From positions 7,779,274 through 7,843,273 of the forward strand of contig JAQFVV010000018.1 in the NCBI GenBank assembly GCA_028023455.1: a DNA stretch of 64,000 bases, in the 5' to 3' direction. A program made the position numbers and the translations under genes. The notes beneath the pieces were generated by a model that worked only from the letters and a program-made list of their open reading frames with translations, was not told where the DNA came from and did not search any database. Source of the stretch: Epiperipatus broadwayi (taxonomy: Eukaryota > Onychophora > Udeonychophora > Euonychophora > Peripatidae). Below are positions 1-13,804 of the stretch, piece after piece (within the stretch, counting starts at the first letter, position 1; every line of letters starts with the position of its first letter).

Positions 1-1330
1 ACATATTTTTTTTTATGAATAAAACTCAACGAGATTCTAAATGTAGTTTAATTAAAAAATAAATAAATAAATTGATACTAAAATAGGCATGTCAAGATAA
101 AGTTCTTTAAAATATATTAAAATATATATAAAAATCAGGGGTTGTTTTGCTATTGTAAATAACTGAACTGAAAATTATTCAACCGCACAATGTTGTTGTT
201 TTTTTTCTCACAATAATAATATGCAAGACTGGACTTAAATATAACTGATATCTTTTTATTTGATAACTTTTTCACCCCGGTGACTTTTGAATTAAAAAAG
301 TGTTAAATGTCAAGCAAAAGCTAAACAGTTATATTATTATAATTTAATAGTTATATAGAAAATTTAAAATTCAAAAAGAAATAAAGGTATGCTCTTAAAC
401 TTTAACAGAAATAAATTGCGTTGTAGGTGGAGGATATAAAACTTTTGCCAATTATGACAAAACTAGCATAGGATATATTATAGAATTCAATGTATTCATA
501 CAATATTTAAATCTAAAAGATATGTAATTGATGGATTGTAAGATTCATGATTAAAATTTTTTATATCTTCTTCCACATCATCATCATTCTCATCATTAAT
601 TATTTTGAAAAAGACGATTCTTACATTTCAATCTAAAATACTTTCTACAAGTTTTTCTGTTTAGAATATTCATAACCAATCCAATTTGTATGACTTTGTT
701 ATATATTTTATAATTTCTCTAAATATATATACATTTTTTTTACTATAATTATTTCAGAGAATAAAATATTTTCAATATTTTCACATTAAAAATCTTAACC
801 TTGCATATTTTACCTCCATCCTATCCAATGGGAAATCCATATAGAATAATATTAGTAGAATTTTTATTAATAACTTATTCATTAGTTCATATTTAAAAAG
901 TCTATTGCTTAATTAATTCTTTAGTTATTTTAAATGTGTGTTAATTTTAAAAATTGCATTTTAAAATAAAAATCTTAAATATAAGTTACGCAATTGACAG
1001 GTTTAGCAAACATTGATTTATGAATTGTAGTTTAACTCAAAGACGATGAAAATTATTTTACGAATTATTGGTATGCTAATGATATGAATTTGCTATTTTG
1101 TTTCTGTCTCTAAACTGTATTGAACTATGTTATAATACAGACATATGTAGGTATTTTATATATGTGCATATATTAATTGGAGATATAAACGTCTAAGTTC
1201 TAAGTATTAATTACAATAATAGTGTACATATATATTCTACAATTTGTTTTTATATTGAAATGTTTATATATTTAAAAAAATTATTTACAAAAAAAAAAAA
1301 TTCAAAATAGCATTTCATCAGATGATTAAC

Positions 1331-1381
1331 AGCTTCAAGCCGCCATCGAACCGAATTTTAAGATAAGCTTCAAGCCGCCAT
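1331..1381. repeat. short tandem duplication with GC-richer unit
   Basis: The 16-base word AGCTTCAAGCCGCCAT occurs at 1331-1346 and again at 1366-1381, a period of 35 bases. The bases after each copy also resemble each other (CGAA versus ATTGAA). The unit is clearly GC-richer than its surroundings. Nothing indicates function. Confidence 0.7.
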
Positions 1382-2327
1382 ATTGAATTTTTTAAAATAC
1401 TGACCTGAGACACAATTTTCACAATAACGTCAGTTTTAATTATGTTAGAGCAAAAACAGATTACATTGCTAGAAATTAGAAACATTAAGGAAAACAATAA
1501 GTATAAAATAAATAGTGATAACTATATAAAAAATAAAGAAAAAAGAAATTTTCACATCCGAAATAATTATTATTTTATTGCTTGTTCATAATTTGGAAAT
1601 TAACATTAACTATAATTGAAAATACATCTTCAGTGATAATTTCTTTATATTCCTCACAAAATTATTTTTCTAAATATGTATAACATGTGTTATCTGAGAT
1701 AATCCACAGCTTCACAATCTCCAAAAGAATATGGATATGACTTCTTCATTTTTATCTTGTACCCCAAATGTTCTAAATGTCAAAGGCATCTATAAAGAAA
1801 AAGATTCATTCTAATAAAAGATACAAAAGAAATCATCATAGCAATTGGCTTCTGATCTATCTAAAACTAGAAATTGTAGGCTACTGTCTACATCACTGAT
1901 AAAATGAGTTTCATCTCTTCATCTTATGTTTTTTTGTGTACATCAATGATGTTTATATTCTATATGGACCCCAGTGATGTTTATATTCTTTATGCACAGA
2001 AATGATGCTATCTTATATTTATTGTACTACATGGATATAATTTATTTGCATATAGTCCATTTGTTAGCTATAGACTTGAAAATAATGTTATGAAACATAT
2101 AGCAAAACCAAAGCATGAACAAGAGTAAACAAAAACATAAACAAGAATCAGAATTTGATTATATGTTTGTGTATGCAATGTTTGTCTGCATTTGATTATT
2201 AGTTTTATAACACATTACTTGTAAACCATATTATATAAACATAATTAATGATTTTCATAATAAATTATTATACTTTTTGAAAAACATTATTTTTATAATA
2301 GTGTAGGTAGAACGTTAGAAAATTACT

Positions 2328-2449
2328 ATAGATATGAATTCTATATGAGCATAAATAAATATATAACTACAATCTAATACACACTAATTTTTCAATAGAT
2401 ATGAATTCTATATAAGCATAAATAAATATATAACTAACACACACTAATT
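2328..2449. repeat. two-copy tandem duplication, period about 67 bp
   Basis: The block starting ATAGATATGAATTCTATAT at 2328 is repeated from 2395. The second copy lacks a few bases near its end. Both contain the same run of ATAAATAAATATATAACTA followed by CACACTAATT. This looks like a simple local duplication. Confidence 0.8.
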
Positions 2450-4189
2450 ACAAACTAAAATTAATAAAAAAGATAATTTTATCAAAATATTAAAAAAAAA
2501 TTTTAAAATGTTACTTATGATATTACATTGAAGCTCTATTGTAGGCCTTCTTTGTGAATAACCCTGGAGAAATTTTCACTTGCAGCCCATAAAACATTTT
2601 TTGTCTTTTATCACTTTGTGATAAGTACAAAAATGATCAAAAAAACAAAAAAATTAAATACTGTGGTCGATTAAAAATTTTGCCAAAAATCCAAATTTCA
2701 ACCGATTTTTTTGAGGTAAACATTTTCTGAAAGACACTTCATTAACCTATCAAATGCTCATATGTTGTTTGATGTCATGCTTATATGTTTTACATCAGTA
2801 AAGAAAAAAAACAAAACTTCATCTGACAAGTGCCAGCAGCACTCTCGTAAATACTCACAGAGTGCAAAAAGTTAAAGTATCATCATATAAAACCCACCAA
2901 ACTCTCACAATACCTGCATAGCTTTTATCTGTTCAAACATTTGGATTAGCAATTGCTCAGTGTGATGATAATTACATATAGTTCACAAAAAATGTATTAG
3001 TAACAATATTATATTGTAATTTGAGAACACAGATAATGTCAATGTATATACTTTTTTATTGAAATTTTCTATTATCTCTTTGACTATCAAATTTTTTTTA
3101 TTGGACAGCTTCAGTAAAAATTTGAGGGATTTCATTCATTAAATATGGAACTAGCTAGTTTTCTTTCACAAATATATTAATGTACAAAAATCAGAATTGT
3201 TTTAATTTAGTTTCTAAAAATTGAATTATTTTACATTCAAATTGGTTAAATGTAATGAAAAATTTAAAATAATGTTAATAACTGAAGAAAAATATAAGAA
3301 AAACATATGAAAAATAGAATGTAGTAAAACAAAAGAATTATATTTCAACCAATCATTTTGTGAAATCACTGGTGATTTATTATGTTTTAAAAATTACGAT
3401 CACTGATTATTCACTTCTGTTGTCTTTTTTGTCTAAAATTAAATATTTTAAATAGAAATCTATATCTAGCCATATTATTAATTAATATAGTGTAAAATGT
3501 AATCACAAAATACATAAATATTTATAAAAAATAATTGCATTTTTCTAGTTATCACTGAATGTCATTAAGATGCAAACAGCAGCAAACATTATTCACTTGC
3601 TTTGAATAGCAATCAAGCACTATTCATTTTCCCTTGATTATTTTTCTTGTAAATTTTCAAATTTCAAATCAACATTTATAATTAGGAAAATTAATGTAAA
3701 ATTTAATTATCAATGTAAAAAATTACAAGAAATATATTTATTTATGTTCAAAATTGATTAAGAGAGTATAAAACATTTTGGTTTGAATTTTGACTTTGAC
3801 AGTTAGAAAGACCTGGAGAATAATAGCTGAAGTTTGCTTTGTGGCATTTTATAAAGGAAAAGAGGTGGGACTATATAACAAAAGACCACAATGAAAAATT
3901 ATTTTTTTTCTGTGAGAAACACTGCCAAATGTGGATTTTTTGATCAAAATTTTAAATAGTGATAAACCTATGAATGTATGATAAATAAGCATAAAATAGC
4001 CAATATGGCAACCAAAAATGGCCAAAAAATGGCACAAAATGTAGATGTTATGTTTCTTTTTAGTAATTATCAGGCAACTGGTAAAAAAAATAAATTACTT
4101 TGATTTATTTTAAAAAATTTAGATTAATAAGACACATCAACTGAAGTTTTTTTGTACATATTGTAATGGGATGGGGGTAATCAAAAGTA

Positions 4190-4830
4190 AAGTGGTAATA
4201 GATTTGAACTGGGGTGATGGAACATCATCATCAACCCCAATTCAATTAAATACAAAATCAAATTTATAAAGTATATATAAGTATAAAGTATTCAATGGGA
4301 ACATGAGATCAAGAGATCTCTATGAGATCATTGAGAGATCAGCCAGCTAACTCAGAAGAGATACTAAAGCATAATTAACCATCAACCAGCATTATAAAGT
4401 AAGTATCAGTATAAGTAAAACTCAAATACCATTCATCATCATTAATGGTAATAAACAAATCAGTACAATATATCAACAGTCCATCTTGTGGCTGGATTTA
4501 AACAACAAAAAATATAAATCAACAGTCAACCTTGTGACTGGATTGGAAATGGGTCTTCTGTAGACCAGGCTAACTATTGAGCCTTTGACACTTTGGGCAA
4601 TTATTTAAACATAACTTGGATGCACCAGCTTAGTGTCCATCCATTAAAATATACAATAATCAGAAATCAAAATAATAATGCTGGGACATTAAAACATGCT
4701 GATCATCATCAGTGCTCAGGCCACTTGTACTGGCCAACTATAAACTTAACTTTTAAATAAAACAAATAAATAGTGCATGGGCTTTAAAGAGTATTTTCTT
4801 TTGTGCCAACCAGGATGATGATTGATCATT
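4190..4830 (-). repeat. dispersed repeat family A, copy 1
   Basis: Read on the minus strand, this block matches 41,690-42,250 in order. Shared blocks include the 'gtttatagttgg' segment, 'gatgatcagcat', 'cccagcattatt', 'gcatcca', 'gttagcctggtct' and the 'gatctc/gagatc' rich end. A more diverged copy lies at 16,840-17,330. It contains an internal partial duplication of a segment around 'gactgttgatttatat'. No coding capacity, promoter boxes or clear terminal repeats were found, so the class (SINE-like, MITE-like or other) is open. Confidence 0.65.
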
Positions 4831-6528
4831 GCTGTATGCTCCAAAAGCACTAATTACACATCCCCATTCATATATTCATCCCATGCATGAATCTAGCACA
4901 GAGAACACAAGCTCTATTACTGTATATGACCAAGAGATGATGGAAACAATTTTAACAATATAAGTTTATTAATAACAAAAAAAATAAATGATATTTAAAG
5001 TCTTATAGGATAAGGCTCTGACTTTGAAAAGTATACAAAATTATATACACAACTAAAGTTATTACATTGTTTTACAATATTTACCATTCAAAATTCAAAT
5101 TGTTACAATGATTTACATATATGTGCACACAGATGTGTGATTTCTATTATACAATTAATCTATTTCAATTGATATTTAATAATAACAAAAAATGATTAAA
5201 ATTTACATATATATGTGTGTGTATGTGTGCACACTGACATTTACATCATATTTTAACTTAACAGCAATAATATTATATTTGCATAATTAATTTCTTTGGA
5301 AATATGCATAAATTTCATACCTACACATGTGTATAAACAAAATATAGATATAATTTAAAATGAGTACCAGTTTATAAGTTCTCTCTTTTTTTTTTTACTT
5401 AAAAAAAATATAGTCAATTTTTGACACATGCTTGTTGATTAAGTATCAGCATTTTTAGACCAATTTAAAAGATTTGCTTTTTCAGTTTTAGTTCAAACAA
5501 AATTATGCATGCATTTATATTATATATTCTTTTTGTAATGAATATGAAAATTATTTCTTTGCAAAATATATATAGCAAATCATCTCTCTTTTGGACATTT
5601 GACTCAAGCAAATTATTTACTTGTTTTGCTTTTAGTTGTTAATTTATAATTTTAAAAGTCATTTTAGTGAATATTAAAATAAAACAACCCACTGTATATA
5701 CACATGATGTGTTTATCTGTGGTTCCCTGTGTGTATTGAAAAACAGCAGCATAAGTACACCAATTTCTTCAAGCTTTTTCTTGGTAAGCTTGGTTTTTGG
5801 TCCATCAGAAAAATGTAATCCAGGTTTGTTGTCATTATCAGGTAAAAGCATATAATTCACATAAAATCTTCATCTGTAGTAGGTTTCTTTCTGTCTAGAA
5901 TTGTTCCAAGCAAGCAGCTGTCTTGTTTGTTAGATTTCAGGTAAGCAACTGTCCTCTCCCCTTTTAAGGCTATGAATTTCAGCACAAAGAAGTGGGTCAT
6001 TTTTCTCCATGTAAATTCAAACTCCTGCTAAGAAAAACAGTCTATTACCTTGCCTTTAGCTACATCCATTTATGGTAGCTATTCTGCAAATTCTATGGTC
6101 AAATAAAACCAACTGCTGCACTTCATCACATTGCTACAAAATATTGTAACCAGCTTTTTAGCTGACTGTTCTTACAAAAATTATTATTTAGACTGGCTGA
6201 TATTTTTTATCAGCCCTTTTTATAAAATCATCTGAGGTGATAACAACACCTTGATTGAAAACAGAATTTTATTTTTATCTCTCTAATCCTTTTGAAAACA
6301 TACATGTTTTCACTTAGACAATAAAAATTTATAAATTAATTAAAGATTTCAAAAATATATATTTTTTTTAAATTATCAAAAAACATGCTTACATTTAAAT
6401 TTCAAAATCAGAATTACAAATAATATTTATCAGACCTTTTAAAAGTTTAATTCATAAAACAATTTTTATTTTAAATCAGAGTTATTATTTAACTCTTTAC
6501 TTATTATTATTTTATTTTAGGAAATGTA
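4831..6528. other. no recognisable feature
   Basis: AT-rich sequence. Two overlapping open frames of about 60-75 codons lie on opposite strands near 5,640-5,860. Neither resembles a known protein and they overlap almost completely, so neither is called. Nothing else stands out. Confidence 0.5.
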
Positions 6529-6580
6529 GAAAAATATCTACAAAAATTTATGTCTGTGTTTATTTCTACTTTTCCTTTCA

Positions 6581-6636
<56 letters not shown>
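6529..6636. repeat. dispersed repeat fused to (TA)n microsatellite
   Basis: Bases 6529-6584 (GTAGAAAAATATCTACA, then TTTATTTCTACTTTTC, then CAACTTTATA) are the reverse complement of 39,436-39,510. In both places the unit abuts a TA microsatellite, here a pure run at 6585-6636. The shared association suggests that a repeat carrying the microsatellite moved as a unit, or that the microsatellite grew from a common end. Confidence 0.7.
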
Positions 6637-6640
<4 letters not shown>

Positions 6641-6785
6641 GGGTGTACCATGTAACCCAAACAGTTACAATATATTAGTGCAAAAACAATTTTTATTTAT
6701 TCATTTTATAACAAATATTTTTAAAATATTACCAAAATCTCTCTTTTATTTTTATTTTGGTGTAATATCTTATATAAATACAATT

Positions 6786-7028
6786 TAACCAAACCACTTC
6801 CAACACCTTTTAGAAAAACCCTTTATTTCTACATATATACACACATACCTATATTTTGAATGGCCTGCAGTCTTCTTCAGAACCAATTTACTTGAATCTC
6901 TTAAATATTTTTTAAAAGATTAAAGTAAATTGGCTTTGAAGAAGACTGCAGAACAGTTGAAACATAGGTGTATGTATATATGTACAAATAAAGGGTTTTG
7001 CTAAAAAGTGTTTGAAGTGGTTTGACCA
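6786..7028. repeat. fold-back (inverted-repeat) element
   Basis: Two arms of about 115 bp, roughly 6786-6900 and 6915-7028, are imperfect reverse complements. Matching blocks in order are AACCAAACCACTTC, AACACCTTTTAG, AAAACCCTTTATTT, ACATATATAC, GCAGTCTTCTTC and CCAATTTACTT. The loop is only about 15-20 bases of AT. On the minus-to-plus reading each arm carries a 'gaagaagactgcag...gaaac' type motif next to an AATAAA. Decayed inverted-repeat mobile element; family not recognised. Confidence 0.75.
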
Positions 7029-8396
7029 AATCCATAGCTGTAAAATATAAATAATCACCAAAACCTAGAATATTGTGAGAATTTTATCTATTTTTATATA
7101 GTGTTCTGGATATCAGTATTACAATATAAAATTGATTAGAATTTTTTAGCACTATTAAATTATCTTTTTGCATTTATTTATAATAAATATTTTAATTAAG
7201 ACTAATAAAAATATTATTGCCAAACCAATTGAAATTTTTAATAATAGAAAATATTTATTAGCTTTCAAAGTTTAATGTACACAATAAAACATAATAGAAA
7301 TGGAAATTAAAAGCTTTGTTATTCCTATATTTTTTGTGAGGAACTTTTGTTTATGTTTATCATCATAGAGTATCTGATGATCTAGCAATTTAAGTATAAC
7401 ATACAATGGACATGTCACAATGTAGTTGGGATTGAAATGTATCATAATTATTTTAAAGCCAATATGAGATATTTTAGGAAAAAGATTACATAATACTAGC
7501 ATAATAATAATCGATTATAATTGAAGTGAGGAAGGAGTAGTGTGAATTGAAGAAAAAGATAAAGGCTACTAAAAATATTAGCCCTTCTTATCAAATTTTT
7601 TTTTATTTGCTAATATAATTTTTATGTTATAGAATATTTCAATAGATAACAATATATTAAATAAGCATGAGGTAATTGTAATTTAGCATGTTTTTAATTC
7701 TTCACTCCCAACACATCTCTACTCTATTTTTTTTGACAAGCTAAAGTTGAATCACTTTAAAGTCATTTAATTGAAGACTAAACTGGAATCTCAGCTCATA
7801 ACCACGCTTTGAAACAATTAGAGTTAAGTTGATTCTTTTATTATAATGCCTTAATTTGTAAAAATAACTTATAGATAAATTGAATGGATGAATTATTTAT
7901 TTAAAATTCTTTAATTTATATTATTGTAATTTACTATTATGTATATTTACTTTATAATATAATAATTATTTGACAATTTGTGTTAAAACATTATAATATA
8001 GAATATTTTCAACTGTGTCTTTAAGGCTAATTTGTCTAAATAGTAAAATACTTAATAGTTAAAGTATATAACTAAATTTATGCTTTAAAATTTCATCAAA
8101 ATCTAATTATTTTATGTCTGGTATTTATAAATAAGGCCTTGCAAATTCTGTTGGGAGTTTGTAAACTTGAGTTATAGCAAATAGATTTGCTGAATTTTTA
8201 TTATTTTTTTTAAAAAAGAGACTTTATTGAGTATAAAATGTTTTATAAGGTAAATATTGATTTACATAGTGTAATATGGAGATTTAAAATGACACATTGA
8301 ATTTTTTTGTCCATAGCATTTCCAGAAATTGATCAACCATGGAAACTCAAAGTATTAATCCAAGAGAAGATTTACCATTAAAGACAAATGAATGTT
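7029..8396. other. no recognisable feature
   Basis: AT-rich DNA. A 76-codon minus-strand frame near 7,272-7,502 is hydrophobic and shows no recognisable domain, and is not called. No repeats of note were found. Confidence 0.5.
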
Positions 8397-8935
8397 ACAA
8401 TTAAGAATTATTTGTAAAGTCTAGAGTTTAAATATGAGTAGCATTTTAGGAGTACATCTTGAGAAATCCAATTTGCGATAAATAAGTTGAGAATAGGAAA
8501 ACACTTGGGAGATAACAACATTGGAAATAATAAATTTAAATAGGGTGAATCACTTGCAATTAAAATCATTAAGCCAAACTGCAGCTTACTTTGCAATAAT
8601 ACTTGGATAAAATCGCTTAAAACAATAACGCTAAAAAACGCTATGAATAGCATTTTTTCCTTCTTGGGAATGAGAAAATCAACGTTGTTAACGATCTCCA
8701 CAGCACTTTCATCCAAGCCCTACCCCTCAAAAGAACCAGGATTTAGACCTTTGGGGCCCCTCCCAAGAACCAGACTCTCTCATCCAATCAGCAAAGTTGA
8801 GTTTATTGAAAATTTTAACTAAAAGATACAATTAGGAATTATTTGTAAAGTCTAGAGTTCAAATATGAATAGTGTTTTAAGAGTACAATATTGAGAAATC
8901 CAATTTGCGGTAGATGAGAAATAAGGAAAACACTT
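8397..8935. repeat. direct-repeat pair flanking a GC-richer insert
   Basis: A block of about 110 bp at 8397-8507 recurs at 8828-8935 in the same orientation. Shared runs are GAATTATTTGTAAAGTCTAG, GAGTACA, TTGAGAAATCCAATTTGCG and GGAAAACACTT. The intervening 320 bp include a GC-richer stretch (8,690-8,790). A minus-strand frame of 102 codons (8408-8716) runs from this insert into the first repeat. Its first 30 residues (MDESAVEIVNNVDF...) are not of low complexity, but no family is recognised. The arrangement resembles a small element with terminal direct repeats or a local duplication. Confidence 0.65.
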
Positions 8936-9565
8936 TATATATTTCCAGTTTAGTATGATCTATGTTTGATTTATATATAAACTTTCATATTGGTAATAAT
9001 TAACACATCTATATACTATCCTTAGAGATTCTAACAAAAACTTGATTCTTTTTTCAGTTAGTTAAAGGTATCTAAGCAATCTTTAGATTTTTTCAATTAA
9101 CTATTTCAGATTATTCACAATAACTGAATATTTTGAGGAAAGCATATTAAAATGCTAAACAACAAACAACTGATTCTTTCTTTTTTTCTAATCTTTTGAA
9201 GAAAGATGCCAAATAGATGATCCCTGTAGTAGCTGTTAAAACACAAATTCTGCTAATTAATGAGGTAAATGGATTATTAAATTCATAGTATTACAATGTT
9301 GCAACAAATCGATTAAAAGAATTCTAAAATAATAACAAACTATCATGATTAGCAAATACATAAGTCTTTGAATTTTTTTCATTTCTAATTTTAAAAAGCT
9401 ATCAATCAATAGCAAACTAATCTTTAGTTGTACTATATTCACTATCTAGTTTTTTACCTTCTGACAAAAAACCTAAAATGTACATATGTAAAGGCCTTTC
9501 CAAATCCCCCTACTAAAAAAGTGAATAAGCAGCCTGACACAAATAAATACTTATATATGAAACAC

Positions 9566-9640
9566 CTTATGATATAGTGGTTAAAATATCTTTACAAGAT
9601 CATCATAACCAAAAGTTTTGAACTGAGATAGATTAGAACT
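9566..9640 (+). repeat. tRNA-derived SINE head (decayed)
   Basis: The stretch has the layout of an old tRNA gene. An A-box-like segment (TATAGTGGTTAAAATAT) begins near 9573, an anticodon-arm-like segment follows (TTTACAAGATCATCATAACC), and a B-box-like segment lies near 9614-9625 (GTTTTGAACTG). Internal pol III promoter boxes at this spacing are typical of tRNA-derived SINEs. No acceptor stem can be drawn, so this is not called as a functional tRNA. Confidence 0.45.
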
Positions 9641-9904
9641 TGTAAATCTTTTTAGTTCCTATAAAGCTTAGAACTTGTTTTAATATAATCATAGCTAATT
9701 CAATTAGGTATTTAATTATTGACCAGTAATTAAATATTTAGTTATTCTTATATAAAGTGTAAAACAGAGAAGAAAAAAACATTAAATCTTTACCACCCTA
9801 CAACTGGAAAGCCTAGGAAGTAGTGATTTTTTCCTACAATTAATTTTCAGGCATGCTGAAGAGAAATTTGTTCTGCTATACATTATATCAAAGAAAGTTA
9901 TGTA

Positions 9905-9906
<2 letters not shown>

Positions 9907-9958
<52 letters not shown>
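9907..9958. repeat. (TA)n-(TG)n compound microsatellite
   Basis: A pure TA run passes directly into TG repeats at about 9946-9957. Confidence 0.95.
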
Positions 9959-10855
9959 GGTGTGTGTTAGTCGACTTTCAGAACAGCTATTTACTTGTTT
10001 AATGTTTATTTAAACTTCTTTGAATTAATAATTTCACTCTCTGCAGCCAAGTTGCAATATTTAGTGTCTATATAAACTTATTAGGCTATAGATAAAGGTG
10101 GTATTTCACCTTTATTATTAAAAGAAGATTGCCTTGACAACAGATTGAGATTGTTGATTGACTTATTGATATTGACATTGTTTAATTGTAGACTGCTTTT
10201 GTGTATATATATATATATCTTGTGGCTTTAAGAATATGAAAAATAAATTTTACAGTTCATTTATTATTAGAAGAGTTCTTATACTATGCTAACTTCTTAA
10301 CCCTTTTTTCAAAATATATTTATATTAGAGAGAAAGCATGAATTTATAAAATTTAGATAAGGATAAGTAAATATATATTTACTGTTTAGTAAGAATATTA
10401 ATCATATCATAAGACTTAATTGTTCATCATAAGAAAAAATATAAATAGTAATAAAAAGCCAACTGTAACATATAAAATAATTAATGCAGTAATATTTTAT
10501 AAATTCTCAAAAAAATTTATTCAGTAAAATAAACTTTTATCATTTATTATATGTCAATATTATTATTTTTACATTAGACAGTATCACTTTCTAATTTCAT
10601 TCTGCATTATCTGGAAGTGTGTAATGAGATCATGATTAAACTGAAAACATTGGAAAAAAAATTGTTACAATGTCCAAAGTAGTGAATGTCTAAAAATAGT
10701 GGACTATTTAAATATTAGATTATTAATTATAAAAGCTATAAACTTAATATATATATATCGTATAAAATGTGAGCAATTATTTTGATATGTTGGACATAAC
10801 ATATGTGAATACTTGATTGCAAATAAATTTAAGCTTCCCAATCTAATAGATTACA

Positions 10856-10860
<5 letters not shown>

Positions 10861-10927
<67 letters not shown>
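10861..10927. repeat. (TA)n microsatellite
   Basis: A TA run interrupted once by AATG near 10,892-10,896. Confidence 0.95.
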
Positions 10928-10931
<4 letters not shown>

Positions 10932-11307
10932 GGTGCAAATATCCACAAGTATCTTAAGCCTCTATCTCACCTGGTGAATGGACATTTTCTTGAAATAATA
11001 TGTGTAGTGGGAAAGAAAGAATGGTCTGGGATTTTTTCAAGTGAGGAGTGGTTGATAAATATTTGAACAAGCAATTGTATTTTATTTTTTATTTAAATAT
11101 ATATTTTTTACTGTTTTCATGTATATAAATATACATTTCAAATAACAACATTAATAAAACAAGTCCAGCCTTTATCATTAACTTGGAAAAATGAAGAAGA
11201 TGACAAAAAAGGTCAACTGAACATTTTTTCGTTTTATTTTAGAGTTGTATCCTAGACCAATGTTTTGCTATGTCATTGCATTATAAAACTCTTTACACAC
11301 ATGAACG

Positions 11308-11321
11308 TATATATATGTATG

Positions 11322-11354
<33 letters not shown>

Positions 11355-11359
11355 ATATA
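11308..11359. repeat. (TA)n microsatellite with GTATGA interruptions
   Basis: A TA run flanked on both sides by the same GTATGATATA word, which suggests slippage involving the flank. Confidence 0.9.
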
Positions 11360-13804
11360 AATTCATACACTATATAATGAAATACATACTCACATAATGA
11401 AATATAAGAATGATAAACTCAAAAGCTGAAGCTTACTGGATTTATTCTAATAAATAAAAGTAAAGAATCAATATTATCTCTATCAACTGAATGGGACTGT
11501 TATGCACTTTAATAAAAATTCAAATGATTCCCATAGTATTAAATAGAGTAATGGCCAAAAATAATGGATTTTGCAGTCTTATTTTTTTCTAGAAAAAATA
11601 AAATATTATTTTTCAAATAATTATGAATCGCAAGTTCTGCATCTGTAGAAATATGGCATCTGTCTCACTAATGATGGAGAATTCATCATATTATGAAAGT
11701 ACTTGATTCAATCTTGGGTGAAGTAAAATACAGTGAGTTTAGAGAGAAGTCTTATGCTGTTTAATTTGTTTTTCAGATTTATTGTTCTCTTCGAGATTGA
11801 TTTTTATTGGGAAAAAAAAGATTTCAGAAATTGTTTTCGCTACTTGAGCTTCATTTAATATTACATAGGGTTTCAATTTTTTTTTTTTAAGTTTGATATA
11901 AAATATATTTTATTTTATATACAGTGTAATTAATATATATATATAAAGAAAACCAAAAAGGTTACTTATTTTTTAATATGAAAGTTTTAATATGAAATAC
12001 AACTACAATAAAAATAAAAGATATATATATATATAGCCGTCCTTTTATTGGATCATGCTTCGCAACACAGAATCGCGATGTTCTCATTCAGTCTGCATCA
12101 CGTTTTATATTACATTTTATATGTTCATGTTCCCATTGGTTTTATATATAAACATTAATAAAAGTCATAAATTTATCACAACCCATAAGACGTTTGAAAG
12201 ATACGTGAACTGATGTATTATGACTGCATTTAATCTAAAAGATGAGTTAATATATACGTTTAAAGTATGTATACGCATATACACTTGATTTGTAAGTATT
12301 TGTGATATATTCGAGTTTAATCAGAAAAATGATAAAATATTTATGACTGAAAGCAAAACTTATTAGTTAAAAGTTGTTTGTTTATTAATTATAAGTGTTT
12401 ATCTTAAATAATCGGATAATAATTACTCTGAATTAAATAAGCGGAATAACTGAATCTTTGCACTTTTTAAAATTTTATGCTTATAAAATCATATTTCAAC
12501 TTTTAAAAATTTTCTGTTTCGTTTCTTTCTCAATTTTCTTTTGACTTAGTTTTGTTTATAAATAACATAACTAAGCTTATGTTTTATGATTTATTAATTG
12601 TACAAATTACTTTACTTACCTTCTCACAACAAAGCTACGCTGTTTTGTTTAATAACAAGGAAGTTCTAAGGTGAATATATAGATTTTTTTTAAAAGACTC
12701 CACCTTTTTCCATTTAAACTTTAATCCATGAAATCATTCATTTATTTTATTTCAAGTTGATATTATCATTAAATTGACAAGTATATATCAATATTATAAT
12801 CGAAATAAGAAAATTCCAAGCACAATGTGGGAAATTCCACATACTTTAAAAAATAATAATAATAGCTTTGCTGTTTCGAATATTATAATGTTATATCTAT
12901 TGTATAACTAAATAAAAATGCGTTTTCTACCTCTATTTATATATCATTAAAATATGTGTTAATTTTGTTAGCGACGGTAATAAGGCACTATAAACCAAAT
13001 ATTCATTCTTGATCATCATCAGTGGTAATTTATCATTGTTTTATGCCCCTTAACATAATTTAATCTAGCATTTTAACATTAGATCTATATTGTAAACTTT
13101 AATGAGTCTTTTACGAGGAATCAAAGTTTTTCTAATTTATTGAAAAAAAATAAACGAACAAAAATACTTATTTAGTCATCATTAAAATTCACATGGAGCC
13201 CAGTTTTCTTACAAAATATAAATATAAAGTTATCGTCTCAAAGATAGGAGAAAATAAGTAAATTATAAAAAAATAAAACTTGGCCATAGATAGATAATGG
13301 TAGTTTATCATTTCCTTAAAACAATTTATTTTAAAATCTTAAAATTTTTTTGCAGAAAGAAAGAAGCTTTAAGATCTTTTTATATTAAAATATCGTACAA
13401 AACCTCAAAGTATTTTGATACATATATTTTTTTTTTAAAAAAAAAAAAGACTTAATATTATAGTTTTTTAAATATTTGTAATGTTTTCAACATTTGATTG
13501 CATTTTTGAAAGCAGAAAATAATCTTATTGTGTTAAATCAGATAAGTATATTAATGCAATACATTGGACTAAAATCTCAAAACAACAGTTTTATAAGATC
13601 AGTATATGGGTATATAAGTTATAAATAGTATTTAAATGCAGTGATAAAATACGCATTAACAGTTAATTATTCCTGAATTTATTTTTAAAAAAAAAACGAA
13701 AAGTAAAAAAATCCAAGTGATCTTAAAATGAAACTATTGTTTTCAATTGCCATTTAAATTTTCTAACATCACTGAGATCTTGAACAACTAATCTTGTAAT
13801 AATT
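11360..13804. other. no recognisable feature
   Basis: AT-rich sequence without open frames longer than about 60 codons. A slightly GC-richer patch at 12,035-12,110 (with TCGCGA and several CpG) follows a short TA run. It has no recognisable identity. Confidence 0.45.

Larger units (their letters stand above)
1..4189. other. AT-rich non-coding stretch
   Basis: No coding frame of substance, RNA gene or complete mobile element is recognisable here. The sequence is very AT-rich with many short A or T runs. The only internal structure noticed is two small tandem duplications, listed separately. The few open frames are short, lysine-, isoleucine- and phenylalanine-rich translations of AT-rich DNA. 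Confidence 0.6.

Noticed and set aside
9566-9640. Functional tRNA gene
   Set aside because: Pol III boxes are recognisable, but acceptor and anticodon stems do not pair; it is better described as a SINE head.
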